A stretch of DNA of 26,427 nt from Dinochytrium kinnereticum (taxonomy: Eukaryota > Chytridiomycota > Chytridiomycetes > Chytridiales > Chytridiaceae). Every line of letters starts with the position of its first letter. Within the stretch, counting starts at the first letter, position 1. The stretch is from positions 7,815-34,241 of the forward strand of contig JADGJT010000241.1 in NCBI GenBank assembly GCA_027604005.1. Reading direction: 5' to 3'. Below, in pieces: positions 21,403 through 26,427 of this stretch. Below the pieces are notes generated by a model. That model had not been told where the DNA came from and did not search any database. It saw only the letters and a program-made list of their open reading frames with translations. The position numbers and the translations under genes are program-made.

Positions 21403-21775
21403 TTTTTTTGGATGGATGTTTTACAGAATGGGCCGTCTTTTGGGCTCTGGTGATTTTCTTTATGAATTTGGAGCAAGTTGAGTATGAGGCTTCATGGCCA
21501 AGTGATAAAAAGAAAGAAGAAAAGAAAGAAAAAGGAAAGAGAGAGCGTAGATCAACGTGCCAAACTAAACGATAACCCCCAACAAACAAAGAAAAAAATG
21601 AATGCGAAAGAAGAAGAGAAAACAACAAAAAGAAATTAACCGTCTGCGTTTCCTCTAAAGAATCAACCACGAAAGAAAGTGTGTTAAAAGAAAAAGAAAA
21701 AGAAAACAAAAAAACTAGTGCAGCAAAGATCAATCTTCTTTATAACCCCATTCCTCCCAGACTCCTCACAAAAAC
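21403..21775. other. Intergenic region between F-box and thioredoxin reductase genes
   Basis: Both flanking genes are on the - strand, so this holds the F-box promoter and 5' UTR and the thioredoxin reductase 3' UTR. The + strand is strongly purine-rich (AAAGAAAAAGAAAAA-type, 21505-21715), i.e. a polypyrimidine tract on the transcribed - strand upstream of the F-box gene. No gene seen. Confidence 0.5.
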
Positions 21776-23101
21776 TCAATGATGCCCCTGAAGCTCAAGC
21801 CACCTCTCTGCATCCAACGCTGCCATACACCCAGACCCAGCAGCCGTCACAGCTTGCCTGTACCTCCTATCCTGCACATCTCCAGCAGCAAACACCCCCT
21901 CAACACTGGTGTAGGAAGTCCCAGGCTTCACAACAATATACCCATCCGCATCCACCTCAAGCTGAGGCTTCCCCGTCTCCGGGTCCACCAAAAACTTGGT
22001 GTTAGGGTCATGCCCAATAGCATAAAACAACCCACTCACGGGCAACTTTCTCCTCTCCTTTGTAACCGTATCCTCAAGCACCAGCCCCTCCAGCACCTTT
22101 CCATTCCCCTCAGCCTCCACCGGGAGAACGTTCCAAAGGACCTCAATCTTGGGGTTTGCCAACAGCCTCTCCGCCATGACCTTTGAAGCCCTCAACTTAT
22201 CCCTTCTAACAATCACGTAGACCTTTGAAGCGTACTTTGTCAAAAACGTCGCCTCCTCCGCCGCAGAATCACCCCCCCCAACAACAGCCAAAGCCTTTTT
22301 TCTGAACAAAGGAGCGGCCCCATCACACACAGCGCAAGCAGAAATCCCAGCCTGCCAATACTTTTCCTCTCCGGGGATTCTCATCCGTCGAGCCGTGGCT
22401 CCTGTGGCCACAATGAGGGATCGAGCGAGAAGGGGAGGTTCGGCTTCCTTGTTCTCAAGCCAGAGTTTGAACGGCCACGTCTTGAGATCGACTTTGCTGA
22501 TTGTCTCGGTGTGGATGGTCGTTCCGTGGTGGACGGATTGTTCTCGAAAGAGGTCCATCATGTCTGGGCCAGAGATGCCTTTAGGGAATCCCGGGACTAA
22601 ATGTGTGATATAACATCGAAACGTTAAAAAACAAACCACCGAACCCGCCAACCCTTCTAAACCATCAAAATCAAAAAGAAAAAACCACTCACAATTCTCA
22701 ACCTCCGTCGTCGTCGTCAACTGCCCCCCGGGCGCAACACCCCCAGCCATAAACCCTTCATACATAACAGGCTCCAACCTGGCCCTAGCACAATAGATAG
22801 CAGCCGTGTGTCCCGCCGGTCCACTTCCCACAATAACAACCGGAAGGGGTTTCCCCTCTCCATCCGTCTTAACCGGTTGACTCAGAGGTGGCGGCTCCAC
22901 ACCCCCATGAGACGAAGAAGCGGCGGTGGATGAGAACGAATTGGTCGAACTGACAAGCGTGGCCGGGATGGCGAGGTGCATCGCGATCGCGTTGATCTTT
23001 GAGGCGACTGTGGTGTAGATGTGTCGGTTGGGTGATGTTGGGCGAAGGGCGAGACGTCGGGTTGCCCACTTTGTTGCGGTGGGTGTGAGGGATCGGAACA
23101 T
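21776..23101 (-). CDS. Thioredoxin reductase (NADPH), likely mitochondrial form
   Basis: Reduces thioredoxin with NADPH through FAD and a redox-active CxxC. Exons (-): 23101-22693 and 22596-21776, intron 96 nt, giving 409 residues. FAD motif [40 protein letters not shown] spans the splice junction; active site CAVCDG; NADPH motif [13 protein letters not shown] with basic [10 protein letters not shown]-terminal FAD motif [21 protein letters not shown]. This is the low-molecular-weight type of bacteria, fungi and plants. The about 80 residues before the fold exceed the about 320 of cytosolic yeast Trr1. [20 protein letters not shown] is Arg-rich without acidic residues, typical of a mitochondrial leader. 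The frame is open to another ATG at 23245 (48 residues more, less leader-like). An internal Met (residue 41) could start a cytosolic form. Confidence 0.9.
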   Translation of the reverse strand: MFRSLTPTATKWATRRLALRPTSPNRHIYTTVASKINAIAMHLAIPATLVSSTNSFSSTAASSSHGGVEPPPLSQPVKTDGEGKPLPVVIVGSGPAGHTAAIYCARARLEPVMYEGFMAGGVAPGGQLTTTTEVENCEWFFLFDFDGLEGLAGSVVCFLTFRCYITHLVPGFPKGISGPDMMDLFREQSVHHGTTIHTETISKVDLKTWPFKLWLENKEAEPPLLARSLIVATGATARRMRIPGEEKYWQAGISACAVCDGAAPLFRKKALAVVGGGDSAAEEATFLTKYASKVYVIVRRDKLRASKVMAERLLANPKIEVLWNVLPVEAEGNGKVLEGLVLEDTVTKERRKLPVSGLFYAIGHDPNTKFLVDPETGKPQLEVDADGYIVVKPGTSYTSVEGVFAAGDVQDRRYRQAVTAAGSGCMAALDAERWLELQGHH

Positions 23102-23245
23102 GGTCGGGTTGGGGGTTTCGATCGTAAGAGTGAAAAAGTGAAATTTGTCTGTTTCCCTTGGGAGAGGTTTGAGGTCCTCATGATCACGCAACGTCCGAGA
23201 AGAACGCAGGCGTGAAAGAGGGAAGAAGGAAACAGCGCAATTCAT

Positions 23246-23409
23246 TTAATTACATATACGAGACGAGGACAATAATCCAAAAAATGACATTTACAGCTTT
23301 TAAATAAAAGACGAGCTCTACAGAAAACAGAAGAAAGCAAAACAAAATAAACCAAGAAAAAGAAAGAAAAAAAGAGGCCAACTCCTACACTACATAATCC
23401 ACCCCAACG
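23246..23409. other. Short A-rich spacer between genes 7 and 8
   Basis: An A-rich + strand segment with no recognisable gene. It should carry the 3' UTR of the arrestin-like gene 8 and promoter elements of the thioredoxin reductase gene, both read on the - strand. Confidence 0.4.
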
Positions 23410-26312
23410 CTACCGTCTCTCCAAATCAACGGAGCTCCTCGTTAGCTCCCCTCGAACAACATCGCCCTTTCTCCCCAGCTCTCCTGCCCCCTGAACAACC
23501 TTCCTTCTCTCCACAACTCCAACAACCACCGTTTCTCGATTCTTCAAAATCGGCATAGGAGCCCTCACGGACGGCGAGGGCACATGACGAGCCCGTCCAT
23601 CCCTCCTACTCTCACCACTCACCTTCCCCTCAACCCCCTTATCACTCGCACCCTCACACCCAGCGCGAACCTGAACAAGAGTGTCACTCGTCCAATCCCC
23701 TTCACAGGAAGGCACTTCATCCACCGTCACAACAATAGTTGGAAGCCCAACTTCTCCCCGTAAAGTTGCCACAGAATCCTCAGACTCCGCAATGCTGATC
23801 ACAGGAGACCGAACCACGTCTGGCTCACTCGGTTCCTCAGTCACGACAGGAGGAGGAGCCGCAGGAGGGGTGGTGGCCCTTTTTGGGACAGCCTCCACAT
23901 CCTCCTCTGGTTGAAACGCAGCAACATGAATCAGCGGTGACGGGTTCCTCCCAAACGGTTTCCTTCGACTCTCCACAGCACCCTTCTGTCGCACCGGCTG
24001 CTCAGGCGGCATTATCAGCGGTGGAGGTGGCACCTGCTGGCCATACTGCTCACCAAACAGTTGAGCATGATACGGATACACCCACTCCCCATACCCCATC
24101 TGAACCCCACCTGGATTCGCCGCGGCATAATACTGATAATAATACTGCATCCAAGCCGCATGGTACTGAGCTGGATCCATTACGACAGGAGATGCAATCG
24201 GCTGAGGAAGCGAGTCACGATTTCGGCGGGGTTGGGCCGCTTCGGAGGTTGCGGCAACTTGTGCTGGAATGGATCCTTCTGACATGGACCTTGCGTTCAT
24301 CGCGATTGGAGTTGGAACGGTGGGCGGAGGTGAAGTTGTTAAGGTGGGCGAGGCTGTGGGTTTGCGAGAACCGGGGGGGCGGTTGATCGAGACAGAAGAG
24401 GAGGCTTGGCTAAAGGATTGGCTGCGTGATTTTCCAAGAGATCGCATCGACGGCGTTTGCTGCAAAGGCGAGGCTGGTTTGTTTGCTGGGGAAGGCGGAA
24501 CCGGGATTGTCAGACTAAAACTCCTGGGTTTTGTGTTGGTGGGAGAGGTTGATTCCCGAGGGGACGGAGAGGGTGAAGAGCGCGACAAAACAGTCCCTTT
24601 TCGAGCAGCGGAGGCAGAAGCTGCAGCTGCAGCAGTAGAAGAATCGATTGAATCCACCGATCCCCTTTTAGACCCACCACTCCTTCCCCCAAACAACCCC
24701 AACCCAATCGACGACACGGCCGTTCTAAAGCTCAAATTGGAGCTGGCAACACTCCTCGCCTCATCCCTCTCATCCACTTCCCTATCCTCCTCAACAACGT
24801 CACCTCCACTAGAACAAGCAGCACTGTACTGCCTCATCCAAAACCCAACCACCTTCATATCGCTTGCAAGGCGCCACGTGCCTTCCTTTCCTTTCCACGC
24901 AGTCGTCGGAGCACACGAGAGGGAGATGGGGAACTCGGCGTGACTTTCACGCGCGACGGATGAGGCGGTGTATCTCGCGATGATGCGGAGAGCGTGGGTG
25001 ACAGTTGCGAAGGAGGGAATGTCGAGGTCAGGTCTTGAGTGGGCGGGGATGGGAAGGAGGATGTCGGAAGTTTCCTCGGAAGAACGGGATGAGGATCGAT
25101 TCTTTGATGTATCAAAGGAGGCTGAGGAGAGAAGCTTGGATTTCTCCTTGCCCTTTGAAGAGGATCTAGGAAAAAAGGCTTTAGTGGACGATCAACGTGC
25201 ATTTACAATGTTAGAGTATAGGGAACACACATTTTTACAACCCTTTCGATCAAGTGAACATCATATGATGTGATAGTGATGGTGCCGTCTTTTCCTCTTG
25301 ACGGGGAAAGCGAGATACTTGCGCGAAACTTGCGATCCTGAATGTATACAAAGTTTGGAAACTTTACGGCCAAGAAGAGGTCACCTAAGAGAAGAAACAA
25401 TCAGGTTACATGCTCATTTCAAGGACCCAGAGAGAGAATGATAATTCAAACCATCAAATGGCAGACGTGAAAGAGAAACCACAAGTTACGCACTTAACGA
25501 AACAGTTTTGACAGACATGTCCGAAACTTTCGGTCTGGGAGGAGGGAGCCTCGGCCCGCAAGAATGAACGGTAATCTGCCGCTCAATCGACACTACTCCC
25601 GATCCTCCCGTGCTAGCATGGCCAGCCAGTACATGGACTATCTCCCTCCCAGGTCCCGCTCCAATCACATGCGTCGGCGGAATACCCGGAGGGATAAAGA
25701 ACGCAAAAGTGCATTCATAGCTGATGTGGAATCGGTGTTAGTGGAGAGGAAAGAGGCATTGAGATGGAATTTAGAAGAAAAAGGCGAGACATGCCTTCCA
25801 GACTCGATCCTCCTAGGCTCGGACCAAACCGGCTGGCGAACCTGATGCATTTCGACAAGTTTTTCTTTCAACTTCCTCTTCCCCGGGATCTTGGATCCAC
25901 CGCAACCACACGGCTTCCGTCCCTCAGTCTGCTCAACAATAAAATGGACAAACGACAACAAAACAGCTTAACACTCAAGCGACTCAAAGAGAGAAAGGAC
26001 GAAGGAAAAGAAAGAAAAAGGTTTCAGAGAAGCACGCACCTTCTCACCACCACAACCGTCACAAGTCTTTGACTTTGCATACTTTCGTATCCTCTCGTAA
26101 ACCGTCAAAGACACCTCCAATGTTTGAATCTCCTCAACATGGCCAGGCTCGACCTTGACGACTATGGTGGTGGCGTAGGAGCTGCCGGCGATTGCCTCGA
26201 GAGCGTTTGGGACGAGCTTGAGGTCGCGGAGAGCGGCAGCGGGCAGATGCAGAGTCGGGTCAGCAGCGGCGTAGAGCTCGAGCGAGACATGACGGGGTGG
26301 TGGTGCCTGCAT
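23410..26312 (-). CDS. Arrestin-like protein with Cys-rich insertion and disordered tail
   Basis: About 847 residues. Proposed exons (-): 26312-26040, 25928-25795, 25720-25494, 25384-25231, 25165-23410; the total is divisible by three. N-domain: HVSLELYAAADPTLHLP, VEEIQTLEVSLTVYERI, then CDGCGG and CGCGGS across the first junction, a basic segment, then YECTFAFFIPPGIPPTHVIG, the typical arrestin approach to the LPxxLPP strand. C-domain: LFLAVKFPNFVYIQDRKFRA through TITITSYDVHLIERVV and HALRIIARYTASSVARE. After about residue 380 it is Ser/Pro-rich and disordered to the stop at 23410. The second junction (after 25795) needs a GC donor (GCATGT) to keep phase; GT alternatives at 25824 and 25803 are weaker matches. 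The start ATG at 26312 is chosen because it directly precedes the first strand; the frame is open further upstream. The arrestin call rests on pattern recognition of spaced strands. Confidence 0.62.
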
Positions 26313-26427
26313 GGTTGGGGTGGGATGGGTGGTCTGGAGTGACGTGTCGGTGGATGAGCGTGGGAAAGTCAAGTTGCGTTGAGGTAGAGAGTGTTTTGCG
26401 GGGGGAATGGGGGAATGGGGGGAAGGG

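Noticed and set aside
24269..24943. Open frame of 224 codons on the + strand
   Set aside because: It is the antisense of the low-complexity tail of the gene 8 exon and shows no domain.

Overview
The window reads as nuclear DNA of a fungus, most likely a zoosporic (chytrid-type) one. Coding regions are split by many short GT-AG introns, mostly about 46 to 130 nt. The proteins are eukaryotic: F-BAR/RhoGAP, arrestin-like, F-box, low-molecular-weight fungal-type thioredoxin reductase and an ER-type short-chain dehydrogenase. A class III nucleotide cyclase is joined to a STAND-type ATPase and a GAF domain, an architecture otherwise familiar from bacteria. The species assignment is inference from gene content. 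I see no CRISPR array, rRNA, tRNA or insertion sequence.

Layout. Gene 1 (+, 171-6771, 5' partial): C-terminal part of a very large signalling protein, kinase-linker / STAND ATPase / helical repeats / GAF / adenylate cyclase, on about 21 exons. Gene 2 (-, 11181-7071): arrestin-like protein with long disordered insertions and a Glu/Arg-rich C-terminal helix. Gene 3 (-, 15379-12175): F-BAR plus RhoGAP protein of the fungal Rgd2 type, ending in an unexpected C2H2 zinc finger. A 356-nt divergent intergenic region with two pentanucleotide repeats follows. Gene 4 (+, 15736-17240): membrane-anchored SDR resembling 11-beta-hydroxysteroid dehydrogenase. Gene 5 (+, 17535-19453): a stand-alone MICAL-like flavin monooxygenase. 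Gene 6 (-, 21402-19816): F-box protein. Gene 7 (-, 23101-21776): thioredoxin reductase with a likely mitochondrial leader. Gene 8 (-, 26312-23410): a second arrestin-like protein, with a CxxC/CxC-bearing insertion in its N-domain.

I rebuilt the splice structures by hand, requiring reading-phase agreement at every junction. Genes 2, 3, 4, 5 and 7 close perfectly. Gene 8 closes only with one non-standard (GC-AG) or weak donor. Gene 1 closes apart from one ambiguous place: an in-frame TAG at 4584 that a 63-nt intron could remove.

Functionally the window is rich in signalling and membrane or actin dynamics: cAMP production, Rho GTPase control with membrane bending, redox-type actin control, and cargo adaptors. 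This is eukaryotic DNA, so adjacency does not imply an operon. The most interesting items are the ATPase-GAF-adenylate cyclase gene with its micro-exons, the MICAL-like enzyme outside animals, and the zinc-finger Rgd2-type RhoGAP.
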